Positions 6,856-15,076 of a stretch of DNA of 23,267 nucleotides are shown in pieces (position 1 is the stretch's first letter; each line of letters begins with the position of its first letter). The notes under the pieces were generated by a model that saw nothing but the letters and a program-made list of their open reading frames with translations, was not told the origin of the DNA and did no database searches. The stretch is taken from contig JAPSJG010000012.1 of assembly GCA_031178305.1 (NCBI GenBank), positions 1 through 23,267 on the forward strand, given 5' to 3'. The DNA is from Sinorhizobium sp. (GTDB taxonomy: Bacteria; Pseudomonadota; Alphaproteobacteria; Rhizobiales; Rhizobiaceae). The position numbers and the translations under genes were made by a program.

Positions 6856-8256
6856 CTATCCGATCATCTCGGCAAACAGGCTGTTCGGGCCGGCCTTGGT
6901 GATTCGTACCCTGATAATGTCACCGATTTGCGATTGCTTTGCATCAACATTCACGGGCTGCAGCCAGGGCGAGCGACCGACAAGCTGGCCGGCCAAGCGG
7001 CCAGGCTTTTCCAGGAGCAGATCGATCTCCCTTCCGACGCAGGCCGCGGCGAAGTCGCGTTGGTGGCGGGCAAGCAAAGTCTGCAATCTTTCCAAGCGCT
7101 TGGCTTTCACGTCCTCGGGAACCTGATCCTTGAGCTCCGCCCCAGGGGTGCCGGGGCGGCTCGAATACTTGAACGAGAAGGCCTGTGCATAACCGACCGA
7201 CTCGACGAGGCGCATCGTATCCTCGAAATCCTTCTCGGTCTCGCCGGGAAATCCGACGATGAAATCGCCGGAGAGCGCAAGATCGGGCTGTGCGACTCGG
7301 ATGCGGTCGATGAGGGCGAGATATTCGGTTGCCGTATGTCGGCGGTTCATCGCCTTCAGGATGCGGTCGGAGCCCGATTGGACCGGCAGATGCAGATAGG
7401 GCATCAGTTTCGCCATCGAGCGATGCGCTTCGATCAGGCTGTCGTCCATATCGCGCGGATGGCTGGTGGTGTAGCGAAGGCGCGCGAGCCCATCGATCTC
7501 GCCGAGGCGCCTCAGGAGATCGCCGAGGCCCCAATCGCGGCCCTCCGGGCCGGCACCATGCCAGGCATTGACGTTCTGGCCGAGCAGCGTGATCTCGCGC
7601 ACGCCGGCTTCCACCAGCTTCTCCGCTTCGGCAAGGATTTGTGCGACCGGGCGCGAGACTTCGGCGCCGCGGGTATAGGGAACCACGCAGAAGGTACAGA
7701 ATTTGTCGCAGCCTTCCTGGACGGTCAGGAAGGCGGTGACGCCGCGAGCGCGGGTTTTCGCCCGGTCGGGATTCGGCAGATGGTCAAACTTGTCTTCGAT
7801 CGCATAGTCCGTCTCGACGACGCGCTCGCCGCCGCGGGCCCGCTTCAAGGCTTCGGGCAGGCGATGATAGGTCTGCGGACCAATGACCAGGTCGACGGCC
7901 GGGGCGCGGCGAAGGATTTCATCGCCTTCGGCCTGGGCGACACAGCCGGCAACGCCGATGACCATCTCGCGGCCTTCGTTCGCGCGTGCCTTCTTCAAAT
8001 CGCGCAGCCGCCCCAATTCGGAATAGACCTTTTCGGCGGCCTTCTCGCGAATATGGCAGGTGTTGAGGAGCACGAAATCGGCATCTTCCACCGCATCCGT
8101 TGCAACATAACCATCGCGCGCGAGCGCATCCGACATGCGATCGGAATCGTAGACGTTCATCTGGCAGCCGTAGGTCTTGACGAAGACCTTGCGCAGCGGC
8201 ACGTGGTCTTCGCCCGCGACGGGCGATGTCGGCAGAAGAGCTGTTTCCTGGGTCAT
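6856..8256 (-). CDS. miaB: tRNA-2-methylthio-N6-dimethylallyladenosine synthase
   Basis: MiaB is a radical-SAM enzyme that adds a methylthio group to i6A37 of tRNAs reading UNN codons. The 466 residues include the N-terminal UPF0004 domain with the auxiliary 4Fe-4S ligands Cys31 (TYGCQMN), Cys67 (NTCHIRE) and Cys105 (AGCVAQ). The radical-SAM motif CDKFCTFC supplies Cys183, Cys187 and Cys190, and a C-terminal TRAM domain ends the protein. All six cluster cysteines are intact. The start at 8256 lacks a strong ribosome-binding site but gives the expected N-terminus just before KVFVKTYGCQMN. It probably heads the miaB-phoH-ybeY-corC transcription unit; the palindromic repeats at 8375-8484 separate it from olsA. 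Confidence 0.97.
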   Translation of the reverse strand: MTQETALLPTSPVAGEDHVPLRKVFVKTYGCQMNVYDSDRMSDALARDGYVATDAVEDADFVLLNTCHIREKAAEKVYSELGRLRDLKKARANEGREMVIGVAGCVAQAEGDEILRRAPAVDLVIGPQTYHRLPEALKRARGGERVVETDYAIEDKFDHLPNPDRAKTRARGVTAFLTVQEGCDKFCTFCVVPYTRGAEVSRPVAQILAEAEKLVEAGVREITLLGQNVNAWHGAGPEGRDWGLGDLLRRLGEIDGLARLRYTTSHPRDMDDSLIEAHRSMAKLMPYLHLPVQSGSDRILKAMNRRHTATEYLALIDRIRVAQPDLALSGDFIVGFPGETEKDFEDTMRLVESVGYAQAFSFKYSSRPGTPGAELKDQVPEDVKAKRLERLQTLLARHQRDFAAACVGREIDLLLEKPGRLAGQLVGRSPWLQPVNVDAKQSQIGDIIRVRITKAGPNSLFAEMIG

Positions 8257-8374
8257 GCGGCGTTCTTTAGTGCAAAGCGGCCCAAAGTTGAAGCTTTTTC
8301 GGGTTCGGCGACCAAGCCGAGGCCCAGCGAAACTCTAAAAACGCAGGCGGCGGGGCCAGTTCAGCAAGGCTCTC

Positions 8375-8484
8375 GCGCGGGATGAGGAAAGTGTGCGCGG
8401 TTTCCCGTCCGCATCCCGCGCCAACTTTTAGAGTCGATCACGTTTATGATTTTAGGTCTATCCGACCTAAAGTCATCGTGATCT
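8375..8484. repeat. Two-palindrome mosaic repeat (RIME/ABC-like) between olsA and miaB
   Basis: The first element pairs CGCGGGATG (8376-8384) with CATCCCGCG (8412-8420), with inner GGAAA/TTTCC. The second, 15 bases on, pairs GATCACG (8436-8442) with CGTGATC (8477-8483), with an inner perfect TTTAGGTC/GACCTAAA stem around TATCC. I recognise this pair as a composite palindrome very common in rhizobial genomes. The last base of the second element is the first base of the olsA stop codon read on the minus strand (CTA at 8483-8485). When transcribed it gives stable 3' hairpins that may end or protect the olsA mRNA. Confidence 0.8.
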
Positions 8485-9295
8485 AGGCGGCCTGCGAGCG
8501 GGCTGGCGACCGCCCCCTCAGACGCTCCGACAGCATGGTACGGATTCGCTGTTCGACGACACGGCTGACTTCCTTCCGGTTGGATCGACGGTCGTAGTCC
8601 ACCGTCTCACCGAAGTCGACATCCACGTCGAGTGCCCCTTCCCGGAGAACACCGAGTAGCGACGGGAGCAGGCCGATATCACCGGGCCAAGCCGCTATCG
8701 GCCTGTAGTAGCGGCCCATCGGCATGCCGTGGATACCCGTATAGGATATCGCCACAGGCTGCACGTGGACGAGGCCGGTTGGCGACTGCGACACGGCCGA
8801 GGCGGCAGCGCCAAAGAGCGACGTCTTGATTTCGAGCAGGCGATTGCCATCCGACGTGGTGCCCTCCGGAAAGAGCACCACCACCTCCCCGCCGGCCAAA
8901 CGCCGGCCAATCTCGCTTACCTGATTGCCCGTCGTGCGTTTCTGCTCGCGCTCGATGAAGACGGAGGCCTGCAGGCGGGCAAGGAGGCCGAAAATGGGCC
9001 AGTTCTTGACGTCGGACTTGGCAACGAAAACGACGTCGACAATCGACGACAGGACCAGAATGTCCTTCCAGGACACGTGGTTGGCGCTCAAAAGCAGCGG
9101 CCGGCGGTGCTCCGGTTCCCCGTGCACCCGGACACGAATGCCGAGCAAACGGCAGGCAAGCCGGTGCCAAATGCGCGGCAGATAGCGGCGCGGCTTGAGG
9201 TCAAGCCGAAGGCAAACGATCTGAATCGGCACCATGAGAAGCGAGACGATCAGGAGCAGGATGCCGTAGAGCGTGACCCGTATCCAGTTGACCAT
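8483..9295 (-). CDS. olsA: 1-acyl-glycerol-3-phosphate/lyso-ornithine-lipid O-acyltransferase family protein
   Basis: A 270-residue membrane-anchored acyltransferase of the PlsC family. One hydrophobic helix spans residues 6-28. The catalytic HX4D motif is His73-Asp78 (NHVSWKD), and the FPEGTTS phosphate-binding motif is at 142-148. In Sinorhizobium meliloti the gene in this position next to miaB is olsA, which acylates lyso-ornithine lipid to form ornithine lipid, a phosphorus-free membrane lipid made under phosphate limitation. The alternative is a general PlsC forming phosphatidic acid; motifs alone cannot separate the two. The C-terminus (RLRGRSPARSQAA) is basic, and its stop codon lies at the edge of a palindromic repeat. 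Confidence 0.88.
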   Translation of the reverse strand: MVNWIRVTLYGILLLIVSLLMVPIQIVCLRLDLKPRRYLPRIWHRLACRLLGIRVRVHGEPEHRRPLLLSANHVSWKDILVLSSIVDVVFVAKSDVKNWPIFGLLARLQASVFIEREQKRTTGNQVSEIGRRLAGGEVVVLFPEGTTSDGNRLLEIKTSLFGAAASAVSQSPTGLVHVQPVAISYTGIHGMPMGRYYRPIAAWPGDIGLLPSLLGVLREGALDVDVDFGETVDYDRRSNRKEVSRVVEQRIRTMLSERLRGRSPARSQAA

Positions 9296-9421
9296 CGAGG
9301 GGCCTCATGCCGCGAGACGCGGCGCCATTCGAGAAACAACTCCCATTCGCACGAACGCGGCAGGAGGTCACATTCAAAGCGCGTCGCGTAAAACAGATCC
9401 GTGCGACGCAATTTAGCTAGT

Positions 9422-9470
9422 ATGCATGCCGTCATCCAAAGACCGCTGCACACTGCCGGGCGACATGCAT
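9422..9470. repeat. RIME-type palindromic repeat between rimI and olsA
   Basis: ATGCATG (9422-9428) and CATGCAT (9464-9470) bound an element with the conserved core CCGCTGCACACT (9443-9454). I recognise the pattern as a rhizobial intergenic mosaic repeat. The same core appears at 11683-11716. It begins 127 bases upstream of the olsA start and ends 10 bases beyond the rimI stop, so it could form a 3' hairpin for the rimI mRNA. Confidence 0.75.
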
Positions 9471-9479
9471 GAGAGGCAA

Positions 9480-9977
9480 CTAGCGAAGATCAAGCCGCAT
9501 GACAAGCGCGGCTGAGCGTGCGCCGGCACCCCTCTGGTAATAGGCCCGCCGCTCCCCGACCTTCAGGAAACCCAGTTTGCGGTAGAGGCCGATCGCCGCC
9601 TCGTTCGTTTCGTCGACCTCGAGGAAGAGCGTATCGGCCCCCTTCACCAGCGCCTCGCGCATGGCCGCCTGCATCAGCCGCCAGCCGAGCCCGGAACGGG
9701 CGAAACGCGAATCGACCCCGATCGTCAGGATTTCCGCCTCTCCGGCGGCGGCGCGCGACAGGACGAAACCGCCAAGGGAGGGACGAAACCCACCGCTGGT
9801 CTGCCGCGCGGCAAAACCGAAGACCGTGTCCTGAGCGAGCAGCGCGTGAATTTCGCCATCGGTCCAGGCAGGGGCAAAGCGTTGGCTGTGGAGCGCCGCT
9901 GCGGCAGCGAGGTCGCCTTCCTCCAGCGGGAAGATATCGAATTCGGCACGGCGGGTGAAATAGTCTGTCAAACTCAT
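9480..9977 (-). CDS. rimI: Ribosomal-protein-alanine N-acetyltransferase RimI (GNAT)
   Basis: RimI acetylates the N-terminal alanine of ribosomal protein S18, though members can have other protein substrates. The 165 residues form one GNAT domain: the acetyl-CoA pyrophosphate loop RSGLGW at 94-99, FLEVDETNEAA from 118, and GLYRKLGF at 130-137. The pairing directly behind tsaB (53 bases) is the standard arrangement in many bacteria and strongly supports the name. The upstream sequence offers only a weak ribosome-binding site. The C-terminus ends only 10 bases before a palindromic repeat. Confidence 0.93.
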   Translation of the reverse strand: MSLTDYFTRRAEFDIFPLEEGDLAAAAALHSQRFAPAWTDGEIHALLAQDTVFGFAARQTSGGFRPSLGGFVLSRAAAGEAEILTIGVDSRFARSGLGWRLMQAAMREALVKGADTLFLEVDETNEAAIGLYRKLGFLKVGERRAYYQRGAGARSAALVMRLDLR

Positions 9978-10030
9978 CGTCGTCGATTCTGCGCATCCGG
10001 CGTCACGCCGTCACCTGAACACCACATGAT

Positions 10031-10699
10031 CTATCCTGTAGTGGCCCTTGTTACCGCGAACCCCGCCTGGGGTTTCGCATCGGGCCCGCGCAGATAAATC
10101 GGCTTCGGCTTGGCCGAAGCTGGATCGGCTGCAGCACCAAGCCGAGCAACAATGGCGATGTCGATGCGATCTGCTTGGCCGCTCACCTCGGCAGCTGTGA
10201 CGAGATGGGCACCAGAACCGCAGGCGATTCCAGCGAACCCGGACAAGCGCTCGCGCGCCTCGCGTGCCGGTAGGACTTCAGCCGGCCCTGCTGGCTCACC
10301 GAGCGCGTCGAAGCACTGGGTGTAGACCTCGTCGCGCTTCGCATCGATCGCGACAAGCACCGGCCGCCCGGGTTCGGCCTGCCTCGCTCTTTCCGCGATG
10401 ACGTGAAGCGTGGTGACGCCGACCGCCGGCTTACCGAGCGCAAGCGCGAGGCCCCGCGCGGCCGCAACCCCGACGCGGATGCCGGTGAACGAACCCGGAC
10501 CGACGGTCACCGCGATCCGATCGATATCCTCAAGCCGTTTGCCGGAAGCACCGAGCGCCTCGTCGATGAATTCCATCAGGCGCTCGGCGTGACCGCGCCC
10601 GATATCCTCTCCGGCGCTTGCCAGGAGTGCTTCGGTCGCACCGTCACAGACGGCTGCGGCGCAGCCGGTTCCGGAGGTATCGATGGCAAGGACCAACAT
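10031..10699 (-). CDS. tsaB: tRNA threonylcarbamoyladenosine biosynthesis protein TsaB
   Basis: TsaB is the dimerising, inactive ASKHA-fold partner of TsaD in making t6A37 on ANN-decoding tRNAs. The 222 residues begin MLVLAIDTSGTGCAAAVCDG, the typical N-terminus. The family signature TVGPGSFTGIRVGVAAARGL covers about 64-83, and the conserved DAKRDEVYTQ follows near 118-127. The length is normal. rimI follows 53 bases downstream. The gap upstream to nfu (10700-10999) holds a mosaic repeat and a separate palindrome, so tsaB may start a new transcript. A GGGAGG stands 15 bases before the ATG, rather far for a ribosome-binding site. Confidence 0.95.
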   Translation of the reverse strand: MLVLAIDTSGTGCAAAVCDGATEALLASAGEDIGRGHAERLMEFIDEALGASGKRLEDIDRIAVTVGPGSFTGIRVGVAAARGLALALGKPAVGVTTLHVIAERARQAEPGRPVLVAIDAKRDEVYTQCFDALGEPAGPAEVLPAREARERLSGFAGIACGSGAHLVTAAEVSGQADRIDIAIVARLGAAADPASAKPKPIYLRGPDAKPQAGFAVTRATTG

Positions 10700-10723
10700 G
10701 CTAAGTTGCTAACGCCTCCCTAC

Positions 10724-10825
10724 TGCATGTCTCCTTAAATCAACCTCGATTTAGGGACAAAGACATGCAGCAACTCAAAGTGCTACGCCGACCTTTGCGC
10801 ATCTGATAAGACGCGCGGCGCTGTA
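10724..10825. repeat. TGCATGT palindrome plus second hairpin, copy in the nfu-tsaB gap
   Basis: TGCATGTCT (10724-10732) pairs perfectly with AGACATGCA (10761-10769), with inner TTAAATC/GATTTA. After the linker ending CAAAGTGCTAC comes a second, imperfect hairpin closed by CGGCGCTGTAG at about 10815-10825. The same two-part order is found at 18041-18139. The spacing and the linker bases are shared, so this is one composite element rather than two chance palindromes. Confidence 0.8.
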
Positions 10826-10861
10826 GGCATCTCGCGAACCATGACTTCGCACAGGCCGCTA

Positions 10862-10894
10862 CATCCATGCCGGACTGACAGTCCCCCATGGATG
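10862..10894. repeat. Stand-alone inverted repeat in the nfu-tsaB gap
   Basis: CATCCATG (10862-10869) pairs perfectly with CATGGATG (10887-10894), and an inner ACTG/CAGT pair tightens the structure. It has no T-run, so it is not a standard terminator. No second copy was noticed in the window. The rest of the gap up to 10999 shows nothing I can assign. Confidence 0.55.
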
Positions 10895-10999
10895 CTGTGG
10901 TGTGGTATCCCAGAAAACGGGTGGCGCCGCAATCATTCGGGAACGGCTTTAGCGATCCCGGCGACAAGAGCGGCCCACGATCATTGCCTTGCCGCTGGA

Positions 11000-11566
11000 T
11001 CAGACCGACTCAACCGACTCGACTTCAGGCACGAAATGGCGCAGCAGGTTCTGCACGCCGTGCCGGAGCGTCGCCGTAGAGGAGGGGCAACCGGAGCATG
11101 CGCCCTTCATGTTCAGAAACACGGTGCCGTCCTTGAAGCCGCGGAAGGTGATGTCGCCACCATCCTGAGCGACCGCCGGCCGTACGCGGGTCTCGAGCAA
11201 TTCCTTGATGGTCGCGACGATCGCCTCGTCGCCCTCATCGTAGAACTCGCCTTCTTCATCCGTTTGCTCGGCCCGGCCGGCACCGGACATCACCGGCTGG
11301 CCGGACATGAAATGCTCCATGATCGAGCCGAGGATAGCGGGCTTCAGGTGCTGCCACTCCTGACCTTCCTTGGTAACCGTGATGAAGTCATAGCCGAAAT
11401 AGACGCCGGCAATGCCGGGAATCGCAAAGAGCCGCGCAGCGAGCGGCGATCCTGCACGGGCTTCCTCTTCGTCGCGGAATTCGGCCGTACCGTTTTCCAT
11501 CACCACCTTGCCCGGCAGGAACTTGAGGGTGGCCGGATTCGGCGTGGCTTCGGTCTGAATGAACAT
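11000..11566 (-). CDS. NFU1-type Fe-S cluster carrier (NifU-like)
   Basis: A 188-residue cytoplasmic scaffold/carrier that hands 4Fe-4S clusters to target enzymes. The N-terminal Nfu domain (about 1-87) begins MFIQTEATPNPATLKFLPG, and an acidic linker (about 100-112, DEEGEFYDEGDE) leads to the NifU C-terminal domain (about 115-185). The cluster-binding CxxC is Cys157 and Cys160 in GACSGCPSS. The layout is that of mitochondrial NFU1 and its alphaproteobacterial relatives, different from the A-type N-terminus of E. coli NfuA. GGAG stands 8 bases before the ATG. It may serve MiaB, whose two clusters need repair, but this is inference. Confidence 0.93.
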   Translation of the reverse strand: MFIQTEATPNPATLKFLPGKVVMENGTAEFRDEEEARAGSPLAARLFAIPGIAGVYFGYDFITVTKEGQEWQHLKPAILGSIMEHFMSGQPVMSGAGRAEQTDEEGEFYDEGDEAIVATIKELLETRVRPAVAQDGGDITFRGFKDGTVFLNMKGACSGCPSSTATLRHGVQNLLRHFVPEVESVESV

Positions 11567-11682
11567 CTCTTTCTCCGTTGAGCCTCAAGCGGTCTTCGCC
11601 GGCTCTTTAGAATAGTTCAAAAATATAGGGACAAGCTGCGAAAGCCGCAAGAGCACATGGCGCCGCAGCGCTTCCCGATCAC

Positions 11683-11716
11683 ATGCATGTCGGCATCTCA
11701 AAACCGCTGCACGCTT
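11683..11716. repeat. Half RIME-type repeat abutting the Usp gene stop
   Basis: The left part of the element at 9422-9470 recurs here: ATGCATGTCG followed by the shared core AAACCGCTGCACGCTT. The closing right arm (CGACATGCAT) is missing because the element runs straight into the stop codon of the Usp gene at 11719-11721. It is therefore a truncated copy. Confidence 0.7.
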
Positions 11717-11718
11717 GA

Positions 11719-12210
11719 TCAGGTGAGCGCGTCGATTTCCTCGTCGGTCAGAAGATCGGGAATGACGGTGACCGGAATCGGGAAGGCAGCGGCCTTGCCG
11801 GCGATCGACGACACAAGCGGCCCGGGACCTTCCTTTGCCGATCCGGCCGCCAATACCAGGATGGCGATATCCCTGTCCTCTTCGATCAGCGCGTGGATCT
11901 CATCGGTCGCGTTTCCTTCGCGAATGACAATCTCCGGCTCGATGCCGATTGTTTCGCGCACGTTCTGAGAAACCTTGGCGAGCGTCGCCTCGGCCTCCTC
12001 GCGCGCCTCCGCTCGCATAATCTCCTCGACGCCCAACCATTCCTGGAAATCGCCATCGGCGATGACGTAAAGCAGCACCAGGCCGCCATTGGAATTCTTC
12101 GCCCGCATCCCGGCATAATGCACAGCGCGGCCGCATTCGGGCGTGTCGTCGATCACCGCCATGAATTTGCGGCGGTGACCTTCCAGTCGTGAGAGTCGGG
12201 TTGAGACCAT
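11719..12210 (-). CDS. Universal stress protein (UspA) family protein
   Basis: A single-domain Usp protein, 163 residues from the ATG at 12210 (MVSTRLSRLEGHRRKFMAVI). A GTG at 12234 would add 8 unconserved residues and is not preferred. The fold is supported by the initial strand KFMAVIDDTPECGRAVHYAG, the mid-protein ILVLAAGS and the final strand FPIPVTVIP. The usual glycine motif G-2x-G-9x-G(S/T) of ATP-binding members is only partly recognisable around GSAKEGPGPLVSSIAG, so I do not claim nucleotide binding. It follows trpS by 52 bases and is probably cotranscribed with it. No partner or stimulus can be read from the sequence. Confidence 0.88.
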   Translation of the reverse strand: MVSTRLSRLEGHRRKFMAVIDDTPECGRAVHYAGMRAKNSNGGLVLLYVIADGDFQEWLGVEEIMRAEAREEAEATLAKVSQNVRETIGIEPEIVIREGNATDEIHALIEEDRDIAILVLAAGSAKEGPGPLVSSIAGKAAAFPIPVTVIPDLLTDEEIDALT

Positions 12211-12262
12211 GCGGCGAACATTACATCGCCGCACGCCGCCTGCAAGGCCTCATTTTTGCTGG

Positions 12263-13327
12263 CTACTGCAAAAATCCGATGATCTCGCGAACTTCGCGCA
12301 TCGTCTTTTCCGCTCTCGTCCGGGCGCGCTCGCCGCCCGTGCGCAGGATCGCGTCGATATGCGTGGTGTCGTCCATCAGCCGGCGCATCTCGCCGGTGAT
12401 CGGCGCAAGCACGCTGACGGCAAGATCGACGAGAGCAGGCTTGAAGAGCGAAAATTGCTGGCCACCGAACTCGGCCAGCACGTCTTCCTTGGTCTTGTCG
12501 GAGAGCGCCGCGTAAATGCCCACCAGGTTTTCAGCCTCCGGACGGCTTTTCAGCCCTTCCACTTCGCTCGGCAGCGCATCCGGATCGGTCTTCGCCTTGC
12601 GGATCTTCTTGGCGATCGTCTCCGGATCATCCATCAGGTTGATGCGCGACAGATCGGAAGGATCCGATTTCGACATTTTCTTCGCGCCGTCGCGAAGCGA
12701 CATGACGCGCGGCGCCGGACCGCCGATCAGCGGCTCCACCGGCGGGAAGTAGGCATGGATCGGCTCCTCGCCGACGATGATGTCGACACCGTAGCCGCCG
12801 CGGCGGATATGTTCCATGAAATCGATATTGAATTTCTGGGCGATGTCGCGGGTCAGCTCCAGATGCTGCTTCTGGTCGTCGCCGACCGGAACATGGGTCG
12901 CGCGGTAGACAAGAATATCGGCCGCCATCAGGCTCGGATAGGCAAGCAGGCCGAGCGAGGCGTTCTCGCGGTCCTTGCCGGCCTTGTCCTTGAACTGCGT
13001 CATCCGGTTCATCCAGCCGATGCGGGCGACGCAGTTGAAGACCCAGGCGAGTTCCGCATGCTGCGGCACGGCCGACTGGTTGAAAACGGTATGCTTCTCC
13101 GGATCGATACCCGAGGCGATGAAGGCCGCCGCAATCGAGCGGATCTGGCTAGGCAGGTCTTCGTGCACGAGCTGCGCGGTGATCGAGTGGAGGTCGACGA
13201 CACAATAGATGCACTCATGGCTCTCCTGCAGGGCGACGAATTTGCGGATCGCGCCGAGATAGTTGCCAAGATGCAGGTTGCCGGTCGGTTGGACGCCGGA
13301 AAATACGAGCGGCTTGAATTCGTTCAT
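12263..13327 (-). CDS. trpS: Tryptophanyl-tRNA synthetase
   Basis: TrpRS charges tRNA(Trp). At 354 residues it is of normal bacterial class Ic length. The HIGH-type motif appears as PTGNLHLGN (residues 14-22) and the KMSKS loop as KMSKS at 217-221, both intact. The middle segment (SLMAADILVY, then DQKQHLELTRDIA) matches the dimer and tryptophan-binding region of the family. The ribosome-binding site GGGGAC sits 4 bases before the ATG. The gap to murJ (132 bases) contains a CCGCCG/CGGCGG inverted repeat with no T-run; it may be a leader structure, and no Trp-rich leader peptide was noticed. Confidence 0.97.
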   Translation of the reverse strand: MNEFKPLVFSGVQPTGNLHLGNYLGAIRKFVALQESHECIYCVVDLHSITAQLVHEDLPSQIRSIAAAFIASGIDPEKHTVFNQSAVPQHAELAWVFNCVARIGWMNRMTQFKDKAGKDRENASLGLLAYPSLMAADILVYRATHVPVGDDQKQHLELTRDIAQKFNIDFMEHIRRGGYGVDIIVGEEPIHAYFPPVEPLIGGPAPRVMSLRDGAKKMSKSDPSDLSRINLMDDPETIAKKIRKAKTDPDALPSEVEGLKSRPEAENLVGIYAALSDKTKEDVLAEFGGQQFSLFKPALVDLAVSVLAPITGEMRRLMDDTTHIDAILRTGGERARTRAEKTMREVREIIGFLQ

Positions 13328-13459
13328 GTCGTCCCCAATCGGGCTTGTGGAGGGCCAGCTGATATCCGCCGCGCTTATGCACGGCGGGCCCTATGCAATC
13401 AAGAGGCTGAATCGTGCGATGCCTGCATCCGTTCCGGCACTTGCAGGCGAAGGGCCGCC

Positions 13460-15076
13460 TCAGGTTGGTGGCGTGTCGGAGCCGTCGATCGCGGCCGGCT
13501 CCGTCGTCTGCCTTGCAGCCCTGCGCTTCATATTACGGCGGATCATGCCGATGCTTGCGCCACCAAACCCGAAGGCGCAGGCGAAATAGAGCGCCATCGC
13601 CGCCAGCACCAGGCCGCAGACTGTCGCGGCACGCGTCGCAAGGGGTGCGGCGGAGGAAAGCGGGAAGGCCAGCCATTCGATCGCATAATGGAGCGCGAGC
13701 GCCATAATCGCGGCGGCGGCGACGAGGCGGGGGATCCGGGTCAGGAGCGGAATATCGCGGCCCCAATGCCCGCGCCAGACAAGGGTCGAAAAGAGCAGGA
13801 GCGCATTCGCCCAGCCGGCGACGATCTCGGCAGTGGCAATGCCGCTTGCTCCGAGCGAGGGAAACAGCGTCACGGCGAGCGACACGTTCACGGCCACCGA
13901 AATGGCGGCGAAGATCATCGGCGTGCGGGTATCCTCACGCGCGAAGAAGCCGGGAATAAAGGCCTTGATCAGCACGAAGGCCGGCAGGCCGAGGCCGTAG
14001 ATCGCCAGTATATGACCGACGATCACCGTCGATTCCGGAGAGAACTTGCCGCGCTCGAAGAGCAGCCGGACGATCGGCTCAGACATGACGAGCAGCGCGG
14101 CAGCCGCAGGCAAGGTCAGGAAGAGCGTGAACTCGACGGAGCGGTTCTGCAGGTTCGCCGCCTCGTTGAGGTTGCCGGCGCGAAGTGCGCGCGAAAGCTC
14201 CGGCAGAAGCACGGTCGCGACCGCGATGCCGACGACGCCGAGCGGCAGCTGGTAAATGCGGTCGGCATAGACGAGGGACGAGACGGCACCCGCTTTCGCC
14301 GAAGCGATGTTGGTGTTGATCAGGAGGTTGATCTGGGTGATGCCGCCGGTGATCGCCGCCGGCAGCGCAAGCACCAGCAGCCGCCGGACATTGGCCGTCA
14401 AACGTGGCCGGCGAAAGCCGATCCTCATTCCGGCATTGCGCACGGCGACCCAGACGATCGAGAGCTGAACCAGACCCGCGGCCATCACGCCCCAGGAAAG
14501 ACCGTAGCCGACGGCAATGGCGTCATGGCCGCTGTACCAGGCATAGGCCAGCACGCCGATCAGCAGGACGTTCAGGAACACCGGCGCGATCGCCGCGGCG
14601 AAATAGCGGTGCAACGAGTTCAGCATGCCCGCCATCATCGCGCCGAGCGACATGCAGGCGAGATAGGGAAACATGATCGTGGCAAAGGTGACGGTGCTTG
14701 CGAATTTTCCCGGATCGTCGGCAAAGCCGGGCGCGATCAGTTCCCTGACGATGAAGGGCATCGCCAGTTCCATCGCAATGGTCAGAAACAGAAGAACGGT
14801 GAACAGCACACCGAAGACCTCTTCCGCAAAGCGGCGCGCGCCGTCCATGCCGCGTGCCTCGATCTCCTTGGCAAAGAGCGGCACGAAGGCGGAATTGAAC
14901 GCGCCCTCGGCAAAAAGCCGGCGGAAGGTGTTCGGCAGGCGGAAGGCCGTGTTGAAGGCGTCGGCCACCGGACCGGTTCCGAGAGCCGCCGCCATGAAGG
15001 TTTCCCGTACGAAACCAAAGATGCGGCTTCCAAGCGTAGCGCCACCGACAGTTGCGAATTTCCTGACGAGACTCAT
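13460..15076 (-). CDS. murJ: Lipid II flippase MurJ (MviN)
   Basis: MurJ moves lipid II across the inner membrane for peptidoglycan synthesis. The 538 residues are almost entirely hydrophobic membrane segments, as expected for the 14-helix MOP-type exporter. The functional charged residues near the N-terminus are in place: Arg18 and Arg24 (SRIFGFVRE) and Asp39 (VADAF), and the following PNTFRRLFAEGAFNSAFVP is the family hallmark. Start and glnD stop overlap as ATGA (15073-15076), so translation is coupled to glnD. The C-terminal tail (MKRRAARQTTEPAAIDGS) is cytoplasmic and basic, then polar. Confidence 0.96.
   Translation of the reverse strand: MSLVRKFATVGGATLGSRIFGFVRETFMAAALGTGPVADAFNTAFRLPNTFRRLFAEGAFNSAFVPLFAKEIEARGMDGARRFAEEVFGVLFTVLLFLTIAMELAMPFIVRELIAPGFADDPGKFASTVTFATIMFPYLACMSLGAMMAGMLNSLHRYFAAAIAPVFLNVLLIGVLAYAWYSGHDAIAVGYGLSWGVMAAGLVQLSIVWVAVRNAGMRIGFRRPRLTANVRRLLVLALPAAITGGITQINLLINTNIASAKAGAVSSLVYADRIYQLPLGVVGIAVATVLLPELSRALRAGNLNEAANLQNRSVEFTLFLTLPAAAALLVMSEPIVRLLFERGKFSPESTVIVGHILAIYGLGLPAFVLIKAFIPGFFAREDTRTPMIFAAISVAVNVSLAVTLFPSLGASGIATAEIVAGWANALLLFSTLVWRGHWGRDIPLLTRIPRLVAAAAIMALALHYAIEWLAFPLSSAAPLATRAATVCGLVLAAMALYFACAFGFGGASIGMIRRNMKRRAARQTTEPAAIDGSDTPPT

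Noticed and set aside
6682..8385. 567-codon open frame on the plus strand antisense to miaB
   Set aside because: miaB has all six cluster cysteines; the opposite frame shows no domain and no start context.
10740..10967. 75-codon open frame on the minus strand in the nfu-tsaB gap
   Set aside because: It is made largely of the palindromic repeat and the adjacent inverted repeat, with no recognisable protein features.
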